Assembly: GCA_020635455.1 (NCBI GenBank)
Contig: JACJZT010000007.1
Span: 1 to 64,000, forward strand
From: Flavobacteriales bacterium
GTDB lineage: Bacteria; Bacteroidota; Bacteroidia; NS11-12g; UBA9320
DNA length: 64,000 bases
Reading direction: 5' to 3'
The position numbers and the translations under genes are program-made. The notes under the pieces are model-generated. The model saw only the letters and a list, made by a program, of their open reading frames with translations, did no database searches and had not been told where the DNA came from. Position 1 is the first letter of the stretch. Every line of letters begins with the position of its first letter. Below are positions 36,010 to 45,361 of this stretch, in pieces.

Positions 36010-37512
36010 ATGCTACCTGTATTTGATGCAGCAACCATAAGGGAATGGGACCTTTACACCATCAAACATGAACCCATAGATTCGGTGGATCTAATGGAAA
36101 GAGCCGCAATGAATTGCATTGAATCTATCCTGAAGTACGCAAATCATCACAAGGAGGTAGTGGTGTTTTGCGGAAATGGGAATAATGGCGGTGATGGTCT
36201 TGCAATTGCCCGTATACTCAGCAATCATGGAATAAACATCAAAGTTGTTGTTTCAAAGGAGGGTAAGCGGTCAACGGATAATCTCGAAAACCTTGAGCGA
36301 CTGCGCAGTCTGAATAAGGAGGTTATTTCAGAACTATATGATTCAGACCAGTTTGAATTGGAAAAGGGGCAGCTTATAATTGACGCGATCTTTGGTACCG
36401 GCATCAATAAAGCTATAAGTGGTTTTTGGAAAGGTATCATTGACAAGATCAACCGTTTCAAGGGTTTTGTGATAAGCATTGATTTGCCTTCAGGCTTACC
36501 TTGCAGTCCATCAGATTTCCTTCCTGAAAGTTTTAAGGATCTCAGTATAATAAGAGCAACCCTTACCCTGACCTTTGAAATACCCAAACTCAGTTTATTA
36601 CTGCCTGAATATGGTGAATTCGGTGGCCGGCTTGAGGTCATTACGATTGGACTTCTGAATGAATTTACCAAAGACAAGAAAACAAATTATTATTACATAA
36701 CCGATAAGGACATTCGGACTAAATTTAAGAAAAGAACAAAATTTTCCCATAAGGGAACTTATGGACATGCCATGATAATCGCCGGTGAAACCGGTAAATG
36801 CGGGGCAGCGATACTGGCAGGAAAAGCCTGTATTCACAGCGGCGCAGGATTGGTTACCATTGTAACTAAGAACAGTTGCCACAATTCAATTCATGCCTCT
36901 ACACCGGAGCTTATGGTTGAAAACCGAAGATCAGGCATGGATTATTCTAAGGCAGATGTAATTGCCCTGGGTCCGGGAATGGGTGTAAACGATGAAAGTT
37001 CTGAAGTTTTACTCGAAGTTCTGGAACGTTTTAAAGGTAGCCTAATACTTGATGCAGATGCACTTACGATGATCTCGGAAAAGAGTGAAACGGTACTTCC
37101 CGTGAATTCAATTTTAACCCCTCATCCCAAAGAATTCGACCGTTTGGCCGGAGTATGCAAATCGGCTTACCACCGTCTAAATACTGCACAAAAATTGGCA
37201 ATGGATAAAAAGGTATTTATTGTGTTAAAAGGAGCCCATACATCGGTCTGCACTCCTGAAGGAAAGGTTTACTTCAATTCATCAGGAAACCCTGGTATGG
37301 CCACCGCAGGCAGCGGTGATGTATTGACAGGCATTCTTGCCGGATTTCTTTCTCAGGCTTATACACCTGAAAACACCTGTTTATTAGGAGTGTATGTGCA
37401 TGGAAAAGCTGGTGATCTCGCTGCCGAATACTTATCCGAAACCGGAATGACATCCGGAGATTTGATAGAATATCTTAATCCGGTTTATAAAATGCTTGAA
37501 CAATATTATTAA
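36010..37512 (+). CDS. nnr: Bifunctional NAD(P)H-hydrate epimerase / ADP-dependent NAD(P)H-hydrate dehydratase
   Basis: This enzyme repairs hydrated NADH and NADPH. The 500-residue protein from ATG 36010 (a TTG at 36001 adds three residues) joins two domains: an N-terminal YjeF_N epimerase (residues about 1-210) with VVFCGNGNNGGDGLAIAR and IDAIFGTGINKAISG, and a C-terminal ribokinase-like dehydratase (about 225-495) with HKGTYGHAMIIAG, ALGPGMG, LDADAL, LTPHPKEF and ATAGSGDVLTGILAG. Both active-site regions look intact. A strong hairpin lies just after the stop. Housekeeping gene; firm call. Confidence 0.95.
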   Translation: MLPVFDAATIREWDLYTIKHEPIDSVDLMERAAMNCIESILKYANHHKEVVVFCGNGNNGGDGLAIARILSNHGINIKVVVSKEGKRSTDNLENLERLRSLNKEVISELYDSDQFELEKGQLIIDAIFGTGINKAISGFWKGIIDKINRFKGFVISIDLPSGLPCSPSDFLPESFKDLSIIRATLTLTFEIPKLSLLLPEYGEFGGRLEVITIGLLNEFTKDKKTNYYYITDKDIRTKFKKRTKFSHKGTYGHAMIIAGETGKCGAAILAGKACIHSGAGLVTIVTKNSCHNSIHASTPELMVENRRSGMDYSKADVIALGPGMGVNDESSEVLLEVLERFKGSLILDADALTMISEKSETVLPVNSILTPHPKEFDRLAGVCKSAYHRLNTAQKLAMDKKVFIVLKGAHTSVCTPEGKVYFNSSGNPGMATAGSGDVLTGILAGFLSQAYTPENTCLLGVYVHGKAGDLAAEYLSETGMTSGDLIEYLNPVYKMLEQYY

Positions 37513-37545
37513 AAAAGCCACAAACCTTTTTACTGTTTGTGGCTT
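37511..37545 (-). terminator. Rho-independent terminator of the YceI gene (possibly two-way)
   Basis: Perfect 11-base stem AAGCCACAAAC / GTTTGTGGCTT (37515-37525 and 37535-37545) with a nine-base loop. On the minus strand it is followed by a run of six T, fitting a terminator for the YceI gene that ends at 37568. On the plus strand it lies directly after the nnr stop but lacks a long T-run. Confidence 0.85.
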
Positions 37546-37567
37546 CCGGTGTTATGTATGATAGATT

Positions 37568-38119
37568 TTAGGCAGGACTGCTCAACTGAATTTCGGCATG
37601 AAGTTTAATTTCTTCACCTACCAGCACACCACCTGCTTCAAGCGCAGCATTCCAATTTAGCCCCCAATCGGTCCTGTTTATTTTTCCGGTTATGCTGAAA
37701 CCTACTTTTTCGTTTCCCCATGGGTCTTTAGCTATTCCACCGAATTCGGCACGTAAAGTTACCGGGTGTTCAATATCCCTGATCTTAAAATGACCCTTTA
37801 AGTGATAATTTTCATGATCGATCCTTTCCATTGAAGTCGATTGAAAACTAAGAACGGGATGATTTTCGGCATCAAAGAAATCTGCCGATTTCAAATGTTC
37901 ATCTCTTTTTGCACTTCCGGTATTAATAGAATTAATATCGGCGGTAAATGAAATCTCAGCAGTAGAAAAATCATCACCAAGCGTTTTTACATGAACGTTG
38001 ATGTTCTCAAAGGTTCCGGAAACATTGGCGATCATCATGTGCTTAACCTTGAAGCCCATTTCACTGTGATCGGCATCAAATTGCCATTCTTTTTTTTCTG
38101 ATAATGTTTGTGTTGTCAT
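37568..38119 (-). CDS. YceI family lipid-binding-like protein
   Basis: A 183-residue YceI-domain protein starting at ATG 38119 (MTTQTLSEKKEWQFDADHSE); upstream in-frame codons to 38194 give a poor N-terminus without family homology. Family signatures are HSEMGFKVKHMMIANVSGTFENI, RDEHLKSADFFDAENHPVLSFQST and GHFKIRDIEHPVTLRAEFGG. YceI folds as a lipocalin-like barrel that can bind polyisoprenoids. Unlike many, it has no signal peptide and is likely cytoplasmic. It lies 93 bases after the Crp-like regulator gene on the same strand, a probable two-gene unit, and ends in a strong terminator. Confidence 0.9.
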   Translation of the reverse strand: MTTQTLSEKKEWQFDADHSEMGFKVKHMMIANVSGTFENINVHVKTLGDDFSTAEISFTADINSINTGSAKRDEHLKSADFFDAENHPVLSFQSTSMERIDHENYHLKGHFKIRDIEHPVTLRAEFGGIAKDPWGNEKVGFSITGKINRTDWGLNWNAALEAGGVLVGEEIKLHAEIQLSSPA

Positions 38120-38212
38120 AAGTCTTTTGATTTTATGCTTCAAAACTAAAATGCATTTATCGCTCACACATTGACACATGACAAGAAAAATCATTGATCT
38201 ATGTCAATGGAT

Positions 38213-38806
38213 TTAACCACTAATAAGATTTTTCCGGATCCTGCTAAGTGTTTCGGGCGTAATTCCAAGGTAAGATGCCACTAAATGTTGTGGCACTCTT
38301 TGCACAATGTCTGGATATTTTTTTAGAAAGATGAGATACCTCTCTTCTGCATTCAGACTTAATGCAGCATTGAGTCTTTTCTGATGTGCCACCAGATGGT
38401 TTTCGATCAGGATGCGCATTAGCCTTTCGAAGCCCGGAATTTTTTCAAAGATCAAATCACGACCGATCTTATCGAGTATTAAAAAACTGGTATCTTCAAG
38501 AGCTTCGATGTTAAACGCTGCCGGTTCACCGGATAGGAAACTGAACATGTCGGTGGCCCACCAACCTTCGACGCTGAATTGCATGGTCTGCTCCATGCCA
38601 TTTTGGTTTATGGTAAAAGTTCTTAAACAGCCTTTCGCGATCCACGCAGTGTGATAGGCTATGTTACCCTCCTGCAGAAAATATTGTCGCTTTTTAAGTT
38701 TTCTGAAAGCAAAAGTATTTCTAATGATTTCCTGAGAAGTTTGATTTAAGGGTATGGTCTTTTCTAAATATTCAAAAAAGAGTTGATATGCCTGAGTAAT
38801 TTCCAT
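38213..38806 (-). CDS. Crp/Fnr family transcriptional regulator
   Basis: A 197-residue protein with an N-terminal cyclic-nucleotide-binding-like barrel (RQYFLQEGNIAYHTAWIAKGCLRTF and MQFSVEGWWATDM) and a C-terminal helix-turn-helix with VPQHLVASYLGITPETLSRIRK. The phosphate-binding cassette of true Crp is not kept, as is usual in the many short Bacteroidota relatives, so the ligand is not known. The gene precedes the YceI gene on the same strand and may regulate it, sensing redox or metabolic change. Confidence 0.88.
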   Translation of the reverse strand: MEITQAYQLFFEYLEKTIPLNQTSQEIIRNTFAFRKLKKRQYFLQEGNIAYHTAWIAKGCLRTFTINQNGMEQTMQFSVEGWWATDMFSFLSGEPAAFNIEALEDTSFLILDKIGRDLIFEKIPGFERLMRILIENHLVAHQKRLNAALSLNAEERYLIFLKKYPDIVQRVPQHLVASYLGITPETLSRIRKNLISG

Positions 38807-39144
38807 TTAAATGAATTGGAAGGTATGCAATTTATGATTGGAAATTGTATATTTAAACAACAAAGTGAAGCTTTTTTATTTTGGACAAGGTAGAATAAAA
38901 AATCAATACCTGATAACAATAATCGAGTAATTCAGTGCACTAAATGTGGAGGTAAAGACCAAAATACAGAGATGCCGGTTATATGTGAGGCCGGTGTTTG
39001 TTAAGGCTTACCTTCTAATAAGAAAAAAAGTAACTCTTCATAAAAATAAGGCAAAGCTTCGTGTAAAAACCGTTTTTGAGCAAGAGCACAAACAGTAAAA
39101 TGCATTCCCATGAAATTATATAAGGAGAGTTTTTATTTTATTCT
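38807..39144. other. 338-base gap between the regulator and halogenase-like genes
   Basis: No gene or RNA is supported. The part next to 38807 should hold the regulator promoter. At 38894-39004 the plus strand reads a short frame containing QCTKCGGKD and VICEAGVC, which looks like a zinc-ribbon fragment, but it has no start codon and is probably a relic. No strong hairpin was found. Confidence 0.4.
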
Positions 39145-40380
39145 TCAACCATACATCCTTACGATCCCACTTAAAGTATGAATCGCGTGACCATGTTCCT
39201 TAACGTAATAATTTGTTTTGTCCCAAACATAGCCTGCAAGCACGGAGCAGATCATAGACTTGATCTCAGGGTTACTGGTTTTGGCAAAGAAAATATCTTG
39301 TAAACTACCGTCATACCAAGCCATTACATAAGACCTGAAAACATTTACTCCATCAAGGATGTAATCTTCATAATCTTTTTTCCAGTTTACTTCCTCCCCT
39401 TTCAATTGCCTGCAAGCCAACTCTGCTGCCCTTACACCGGATTCCATCGCGAAGGTTACACCGGAAGAAAAAACCGGATCCAAAAACTCCGCAGCATTTC
39501 CGGTCAGGGCAAAGTGTTTGTCGTAAAATTTTAAGGTTGAAATTGCATAACCACTCAAAACTTTTGGCGCGTCCCACAGATATGGTATATCTTTAAACCT
39601 TTCTCTGGTGAAATCCACGGAATCGATCATGGTTTTGAACTTTTCCATTTCATCTCCTTCAAAGGTGTCGAAATAATCCGGGTCCCCAACAAAGCCAACC
39701 GAACAATTACCATTGCTAAAAGGGATCACCCAAACCCAAACTCCCGGTTTATGGTCGATGATCGTTATCACATCGCTTGCTGCCCCTTCTGTTCTTTTGG
39801 CATCCTTTACATGCATGAACACAGATTTTCTGGGGGGAAGATTTGAAGGCTTATCAAGGTTGAGCAATCGGGGAAGAACTCTGCCATAACCGCTGCTGTC
39901 TATAACAAACCCTGCCTTTATGACTTCTTTTTCACCGGCTTCATTTTCTGTGGTGACCAATGCGTGGTCTTCATCAAATTCAATGCCCGTAACGGATCTT
40001 TCAAACTCAACTTGAACACCTTTTTTTGCTACTTCCGTTATAAGTTTATGATCAAATTCTGATCTTGGTACCTGCCATGTCCAGGTATGTCCATCGGTAT
40101 ATTGATCCGAAAACGAAAATTCACAGACCTTTCCATCGCGTATAAATTTGGCACCATACTTTTTTTGAAATCCACATTCCTCAATGGCACCCAGCAGATC
40201 GGCCTTTTCAAGGGCATCCATGCAGCGTGGCAACAGGCTTTCACCTATGACGAACCTTGGAAACCTTGCTTTTTCAATTACGCGAACCTTTAGCCCGTTG
40301 AGGTTAGCAACCGATGCAGCCACCGACCCACCGGGACCGGCTCCAATTACCAATATATCTGTTTCAGAAAAAGCACTCAT
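39145..40380 (-). CDS. Flavin-dependent halogenase-like oxidoreductase
   Basis: A 411-residue FAD enzyme. The FAD loop GAGPGGS is at residues 13-19. The WxWxIP motif that separates flavin-dependent halogenases from monooxygenases is present as WVWVIP at 215-220, and GFQKKYGAKF (residues 70-79) provides a Lys at the place of the catalytic lysine of phenolic halogenases such as CndH. The C-terminal FAD-region GNAAEFLDPVFSSGV is also typical. Divergent from the pigment operon, it could chlorinate or otherwise modify the aryl head of the pigment. A monooxygenase or saturase role remains possible because related oxidoreductases share the fold. Confidence 0.75.
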   Translation of the reverse strand: MSAFSETDILVIGAGPGGSVAASVANLNGLKVRVIEKARFPRFVIGESLLPRCMDALEKADLLGAIEECGFQKKYGAKFIRDGKVCEFSFSDQYTDGHTWTWQVPRSEFDHKLITEVAKKGVQVEFERSVTGIEFDEDHALVTTENEAGEKEVIKAGFVIDSSGYGRVLPRLLNLDKPSNLPPRKSVFMHVKDAKRTEGAASDVITIIDHKPGVWVWVIPFSNGNCSVGFVGDPDYFDTFEGDEMEKFKTMIDSVDFTRERFKDIPYLWDAPKVLSGYAISTLKFYDKHFALTGNAAEFLDPVFSSGVTFAMESGVRAAELACRQLKGEEVNWKKDYEDYILDGVNVFRSYVMAWYDGSLQDIFFAKTSNPEIKSMICSVLAGYVWDKTNYYVKEHGHAIHTLSGIVRMYG

Positions 40381-40570
40381 TTCGGTGCAAATTTAGGTCA
40401 AAGGTGAACGTTTAATTATGAAATCCTTTAATTTAATTTGAATATAAAGTGTAGTTTGTTTATTTCTCAGACAGGATTAAAGGATTTTAAGCAATAAAAG
40501 TTCTAATTTCTTAAAAGATTATTGCATGGTATAGGATTAAGGGTTTGTTTTGCATTGTTATTTACCATAA

Positions 40571-42109
40571 ATGATCGTAATAGGAGACCATAATCTGAAT
40601 AATGAAGAAGTTGAAGAGATTGTCTTTAAAAAATCAAAAGTCAAGCTACACGAATCGGCAGAAAGAAGGGTCTATGAAAGTTATTACTTCCTGAAAGAAT
40701 TCCTTAAGGATAAACTTATTTATGGGATAAATACCGGTTTTGGGCCAATGGCACAATACAGGATACAGAATGACGATCAGATACAACTGCAATATAACCT
40801 AATCCGTAGCCATTGTTCAGGATCCGGCAAACCAATTAAGGAAGAAAACATACGCGCCACGGTGTTGGCCCGGTTAAACACACTTATTCAGGGATATTCC
40901 GGTGTACACCCGGATGCCATAAATTTGCTTGTTGATCTACTTAATCATGAAATATACCCGGTGATCTACGAACATGGCGGACTAGGAGCATCCGGCGACC
41001 TTGTACAACTGGCACATCTCGCGCTTACACTGATCGGTGAAGGGGAAGTTATTTACCAAAACAGGTTACAGCCTACAAAAGAAGTTTTTGAATCCTTAAA
41101 AATTGAGCCCTTAAAGGTATATATACGTGAAGGACTCGGCTTAATGAATGGCACCTCTGCTATGTCCGGAATCGGGATGATCAATCTTCATTACGCAGAA
41201 AAGCTTATTCATTGGTCGGTCGCTGCTTCGGCGATAATTGTTGAGTTACAGGAAGCCTATGACGATCCCTTTTCGGTAGAACTCAACAGTGTTAAGCACC
41301 ACAAAGGTCAGCATTATATCGCATTGAAGATTTTCAATTTTCTTAAAAAAAGCAAATTGATCAAAAGACGTGAAGAACATCTTTATGACAAGAATGTTGA
41401 AGAAACCATTTTACAGGAAAAAGTACAGGAATACTATTCAATACGATGTGTGCCACAGATACTGGGCCCTGTTTATGACACATTTCTTGGTGTAAGGGAA
41501 GTATTGTACAATGAGGTAAATTCGGTAAACGACAACCCGATCATTGATTATCGAAATAGAAATGTATTTCATGGCGGTAATTTTCACGGAGATTACGTAG
41601 CCCTTGAAATGGATAAATTGAAATTGGCCATGGTGAAGTTAAGCATGTTATCCGAACGGCAACTTAATTATTTGCTCAACGACAAACTGAATAAAAGGCT
41701 GCCACCCTTTGTCAACCTGGGTGTACTTGGGCTAAATCTTGGCTCCCAGGGAATGCAGTTTACAGCTACCTCAACCGTTGCCGAGAACCAGTCACTGGCT
41801 TCATCGGTATACATTCATTCTATCCCGTCAAACAATGACAACCAGGATATTGTTAGTATGGGAGCAAATGCTGCACTTATGGCTCAAAAGGTTATTCTGA
41901 ACAGTTTTGAAGTTTTGGCAATACAGTTTATTACGATAGCTCAAGCTGTGGATGCACTTGATTTTTATGAAAAACTATCCCCCCAATCGAAGTCGATTTA
42001 TGATCTGATCAGGAAATTGTCTCCGAAATTCACGGATGATTCGGTGAGGTATGGCGAAATCAGGGAAGTAACAGAAATGCTTACCGATAAAAAATTTGAA
42101 CTTGAATAA
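40571..42109 (+). CDS. Tyrosine (aromatic amino acid) ammonia-lyase of the pigment cluster
   Basis: The enzyme removes ammonia from tyrosine to give 4-coumarate, the aryl starter for flexirubin and aryl polyene pigments. The 512-residue protein has Tyr51 in IYGINTGFGP and the self-forming MIO cofactor triad Ala140-Ser141-Gly142 in GGLGASGDLVQLAH. The selectivity pair is Ser80-His81 (NLIRSH). NFHGDY, QFTATST and NDNQDIVSMG are conserved. The text closely resembles the tyrosine-specific lyase of the Flavobacterium johnsoniae flexirubin cluster as I remember it. Histidine lyase is the alternative, but hut genes are absent and the cluster context favours tyrosine. Stop and next start overlap (TAATG). 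Confidence 0.92.
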   Translation: MIVIGDHNLNNEEVEEIVFKKSKVKLHESAERRVYESYYFLKEFLKDKLIYGINTGFGPMAQYRIQNDDQIQLQYNLIRSHCSGSGKPIKEENIRATVLARLNTLIQGYSGVHPDAINLLVDLLNHEIYPVIYEHGGLGASGDLVQLAHLALTLIGEGEVIYQNRLQPTKEVFESLKIEPLKVYIREGLGLMNGTSAMSGIGMINLHYAEKLIHWSVAASAIIVELQEAYDDPFSVELNSVKHHKGQHYIALKIFNFLKKSKLIKRREEHLYDKNVEETILQEKVQEYYSIRCVPQILGPVYDTFLGVREVLYNEVNSVNDNPIIDYRNRNVFHGGNFHGDYVALEMDKLKLAMVKLSMLSERQLNYLLNDKLNKRLPPFVNLGVLGLNLGSQGMQFTATSTVAENQSLASSVYIHSIPSNNDNQDIVSMGANAALMAQKVILNSFEVLAIQFITIAQAVDALDFYEKLSPQSKSIYDLIRKLSPKFTDDSVRYGEIREVTEMLTDKKFELE

Positions 42110-42852
42110 TGGAAAATTCGAACCAAAAATGGGCGTTGGTTACCGGTGCTTCCAGAGGTATTGGAAGGGCGGTAAGTTACCGACTTGCCCAAAGCGGGTA
42201 CAATCTCCTGTTAAATTACAATTCTAACGACACGGAAGCCGGTAAGGCTTTACGGGAAATATTGGGCCTTGGAGTAAAGGCAAGCTTGTTAAAATTTGAT
42301 GTTTCGAGTCTGGAACAAACTGAAAAGATTTTAGGCGATTGGTTTAAGAATAATCCAGGGGAACAGATCGAAGTATTGGTAAACAACGCCGGTATAAAGA
42401 AGGACAACCTTCTTATGTGGATGACCGAGAACGAGTGGAATTCCGTTATGGATATTGCGGCAGGTGGTTTTTTTAACGTTACCCGGACCTTAATAAAACA
42501 CATGCTGGTGAAAAAATACGGAAGAATTGTAAACGTTGTTTCACTGTCCGGTATCAAAGGTCTGCCCGGTCAAACGAATTACTCGGCCTCCAAAGCGGCC
42601 GTTATAGGTGCCACAAAAGCTCTTGCACAGGAAGTTGGAAGAAGAGGGATCACCGTAAATGCCGTAGCTCCCGGTTTTATATTAACGGACATGACAGAAG
42701 GAATAAATGAAAAAGACTACAAGGCACTCATCCCCGTTGGCAGGTTCGGCACGACTAAGGAAGTTGCGGATGTGGTTGCATTCTTTGCATCGCCGGAATG
42801 TAGTTATGTAACCGGACAGGTTATTTCGGTAAACGGTGGTTTGTATACATAA
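42109..42852 (+). CDS. FabG-type 3-oxoacyl-ACP reductase (pigment ketoreductase)
   Basis: An SDR enzyme of 247 residues. TGASRGIGRAV gives the NADP(H)-binding glycine motif and VLVNNAGIKKDNLL the NNAG motif. The catalytic Ser is in VSLSGIKG (145 or 147), with Tyr158 and Lys162 in YSASK. It should reduce the beta-keto group of the growing polyene chain on ACP. It overlaps the ammonia-lyase gene by one base and lies 28 bases before a ketosynthase. It is distinct from a housekeeping fabG only by context. Confidence 0.9.
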   Translation: MENSNQKWALVTGASRGIGRAVSYRLAQSGYNLLLNYNSNDTEAGKALREILGLGVKASLLKFDVSSLEQTEKILGDWFKNNPGEQIEVLVNNAGIKKDNLLMWMTENEWNSVMDIAAGGFFNVTRTLIKHMLVKKYGRIVNVVSLSGIKGLPGQTNYSASKAAVIGATKALAQEVGRRGITVNAVAPGFILTDMTEGINEKDYKALIPVGRFGTTKEVADVVAFFASPECSYVTGQVISVNGGLYT

Positions 42853-42880
42853 TTGGCTGAGGAATTGATAAATTTATAAA

Positions 42881-44101
42881 ATGAACAGAGTTGTAGTAAC
42901 GGGACTGGGAATATATTCCTGTATCGGTCAGAATATTGAAATGGTGAGGGAATCATTATATGAGGGCAGATCAGGTATTGTTCTCGATACAGAAAGGAAA
43001 GAAAAAGGTTTCAGATCAGGCCTTACCGGTATGGTTCCGCCAGTAAACTTAAAGGGCATTCTCGACCGAAGAAGCCGGATAGGATTGGCCGAACAGGGTG
43101 AATACGCCTATCTTTCGACTCTTGAGGCTTTGAATCAATCAGGTCTTGATCAGGAAATGCTCGAAAAATACAAAGCGGGGATCTTATTTGGAAACGACAG
43201 CTCGGCAAAGGCCGTTATTGAAGCAAACGACACGATCCGACTCAAAAAAGACACAACCTTACTTGGTTCTGGTTCGATATTTCAGTCGATGAACTGTACG
43301 GTAAACATGAATCTTGCCACCATTTTCAAACTTAAAGGAATTAACTTTACGGTGAGTGCGGCCTGCGCAAGTGGCTCTCATTCCATCGGTCTGGGTTATT
43401 TATTTATTAAATGGGGATTGCAGGATTGTATAATCTGCGGTGGCGCTCAGGAAACCAATTACATGGCCTTTGGCAGCTTCGATGGGTTGTCGGCTTTTTC
43501 AGTGCGCGAAGACCGGCCAACCGCTGCCTCAAGACCATTTGATCGCGACCGTGACGGACTGGTGCCAAGCGGTGGTGCTGCAACGGTAATCCTGGAAAGT
43601 TATGATTCTGCTGTAAAGCGCGGTGCCACTATACTTGCCGAGATCATTGGCTATGGATTTTCTTCCAATGGAGACCATATATCAAATTCAAGTGTCGATG
43701 GCCAGGAAAAATCCCTGGAATTATCTCTGAAAGATGCCGGTTTAGCTGCCTCTGAAATCGATTATATAAATGCTCATGCCACTTCTACCCCGGGTGGTGA
43801 TGCAACTGAAGCACAAGCCATCGACAAAGTATTCGGTGATCACAAACCTCTGGTTAGTTCTACAAAATCAATGACCGGGCATGAATGCTGGATGGCCGGT
43901 GCCAGCGAGATCGTTTACGGAATTACCATGATGCAAAATGGTTTTGTTGCACCAAATATTAATTTTGAAAACCCGGATGAACATTCGGCAAAACTTAATA
44001 TTGCCTCAAAAACAGTAGATAAAAAGATTCGGAATTTCCTTTCGAATTCGTTTGGTTTTGGAGGCACCAACTCTTCTTTAATTTTAAAAAACCCACTTTA
44101 A
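42881..44101 (+). CDS. Beta-ketoacyl-ACP synthase (FabF type), first of the cluster
   Basis: A thiolase-fold condensing enzyme of 406 residues. The active-site triad is intact: Cys162 in VSAACASGSH, His299 in INAHATSTPGGD and His334 in SMTGHECWMAG. The usual C-terminal NSFGFGGTN is present. It is expected to extend the coumaroyl or polyene chain with malonyl-ACP units. It sits between the ketoreductase and an acyl carrier protein. Which of the three active ketosynthases starts the chain and which extends it cannot be told by eye. Confidence 0.9.
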   Translation: MNRVVVTGLGIYSCIGQNIEMVRESLYEGRSGIVLDTERKEKGFRSGLTGMVPPVNLKGILDRRSRIGLAEQGEYAYLSTLEALNQSGLDQEMLEKYKAGILFGNDSSAKAVIEANDTIRLKKDTTLLGSGSIFQSMNCTVNMNLATIFKLKGINFTVSAACASGSHSIGLGYLFIKWGLQDCIICGGAQETNYMAFGSFDGLSAFSVREDRPTAASRPFDRDRDGLVPSGGAATVILESYDSAVKRGATILAEIIGYGFSSNGDHISNSSVDGQEKSLELSLKDAGLAASEIDYINAHATSTPGGDATEAQAIDKVFGDHKPLVSSTKSMTGHECWMAGASEIVYGITMMQNGFVAPNINFENPDEHSAKLNIASKTVDKKIRNFLSNSFGFGGTNSSLILKNPL

Positions 44102-44190
44102 AAAAGGGTTAAGTATACCTTAACTTAGCCTAATTGTAAAATTAAGGCGCGCCCTTAGTATTAATAAAACAATTGATTATTTTTGCGGCC

Positions 44191-44448
44191 ATGAACCGAG
44201 GCGAAATTGTTGAAACCATTAATAATTTTTTAATTGAAGAATTTGAAGTAGAGGAAGACAAAATCCAACCTGAGGCAAATTTGCGGGACACCCTTGAACT
44301 GGATAGTCTTGATTACGTCGACCTGGTTGTTGTGATCGAGCAAAATTTCAATTTTAAAGTAGCCGCGGAAGATTTTCAAAACATTCATACTTTTAACGAT
44401 TTTTACAACTATTGCGAGTCCAATGCAGTAGATAAGCAAAGTGCTTAA
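44191..44448 (+). CDS. Acyl carrier protein, first of the cluster
   Basis: An acidic 85-residue carrier protein starting at ATG 44191; a TTG at 44173 is less likely. The phosphopantetheine Ser39 lies in LELDSLDYVDLV. It would carry the growing chain as a thioester. The following acyltransferase gene is 13 bases away. A second ACP in the same cluster (47885) suggests that one handles the starter or polyene and the other a lipid or other acyl group; this is inference. Confidence 0.92.
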   Translation: MNRGEIVETINNFLIEEFEVEEDKIQPEANLRDTLELDSLDYVDLVVVIEQNFNFKVAAEDFQNIHTFNDFYNYCESNAVDKQSA

Positions 44449-44461
44449 AATCACAGTCTAA

Positions 44462-45361
44462 ATGACCCAAAAATGGGAAGGTAAATCAAAAGGACCTGTA
44501 TGGGGTTATCGGTTCTTTATTTTTTTGCTTAAATACACCCATACCCGTGTAGCATATTTCCTTTTGTATTTTGTATGTGCTTATTATTTTTTATTCGCAG
44601 GTTCAAGAAAAGCCGTTTACCATTACTTTAAAAACATTCATGGATATAAAGGTCTGAAATTACACCGTTCAGCCTTTAAGAATTATTATTTATTCGGACA
44701 AACACTTATTGACAAGTTCGGTGTACTTACCGGAGCCAAGAAGCCATTAAAAATGACGCACGACGGGCGACATTACCTGCAATCATTGGCCGAATCCGGA
44801 AAAGGGGCTATAATAGTAAGTGCACATATCGGAAATTGGGAAATAGCCGGTAACGTCCTGTCAGGGTATTCGAAGATCAATGTTCTTATGTACCGCAATG
44901 AACGCGAAGATCTAAGTCAATTCGAACAGGAAAAATTCAGAAAACACAAGGTTAACATTATTGCCGTCGACAACAACAGCATGTCACACATTCTTGAACT
45001 GCATCAAACTTTCAAAAGGGGTGAAATACTTGTAATGCATGCAGATCGATTTGTTAGCGGCGGACAAACCAAAAGCATGAAATTCATGGGGCAATTTGCG
45101 GATTTTCCGGTTGGACCTTTTTATCTTGCCGCAAAATTTGGTGTGCCAATTTGCTTTGCCGGAGCAGTAAAAACAGGCATTGACTCCTGTTATGTTTTTG
45201 CACATGAACCCATCTATGTTGAAAAGGTAAGAGGCACCGAAAAGTTGCAGGAGAAAATAGATGAACTAATGAAACTTAATGTGTTTGCAATAGAATCTGT
45301 TTTAAAAAGGTTTCCTTTGCAATGGTTTAACTTTTATCCTTTCTGGAAAAACCAACCATGA
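44462..45361 (+). CDS. LpxL/HtrB-like acyltransferase
   Basis: A 299-residue membrane-associated acyltransferase. HIGNWE at about residues 121-126 (VSAHIGNWEIAGN) is the H-x4-E catalytic motif of the lipid A late acyltransferase family. An N-terminal membrane anchor (YFLLYFVCAYYFLFAGS) is visible. In aryl polyene clusters such enzymes are thought to attach the polyene or fatty acids to a lipid core. It starts 13 bases after the first ACP gene and overlaps the next gene by four bases. Confidence 0.87.
   Translation: MTQKWEGKSKGPVWGYRFFIFLLKYTHTRVAYFLLYFVCAYYFLFAGSRKAVYHYFKNIHGYKGLKLHRSAFKNYYLFGQTLIDKFGVLTGAKKPLKMTHDGRHYLQSLAESGKGAIIVSAHIGNWEIAGNVLSGYSKINVLMYRNEREDLSQFEQEKFRKHKVNIIAVDNNSMSHILELHQTFKRGEILVMHADRFVSGGQTKSMKFMGQFADFPVGPFYLAAKFGVPICFAGAVKTGIDSCYVFAHEPIYVEKVRGTEKLQEKIDELMKLNVFAIESVLKRFPLQWFNFYPFWKNQP

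Noticed and set aside
36225..36677. Long minus-strand frame inside nnr
   Set aside because: It lies opposite a well-conserved gene with clear motifs and shows no protein features of its own.
40381..40570. Promoters in the gap between the halogenase-like and ammonia-lyase genes
   Set aside because: TAGTTTG and GGTTTG elements are present but none has the exact TAnnTTTG spacing with a -33 TTTG. A promoter is expected here, but I cannot place it.
44178..44185. TATTTTTG promoter-like element directly before the first ACP gene
   Set aside because: It fits TAnnTTTG but has no TTG at the -33 distance, and the gene is in the middle of a dense operon.
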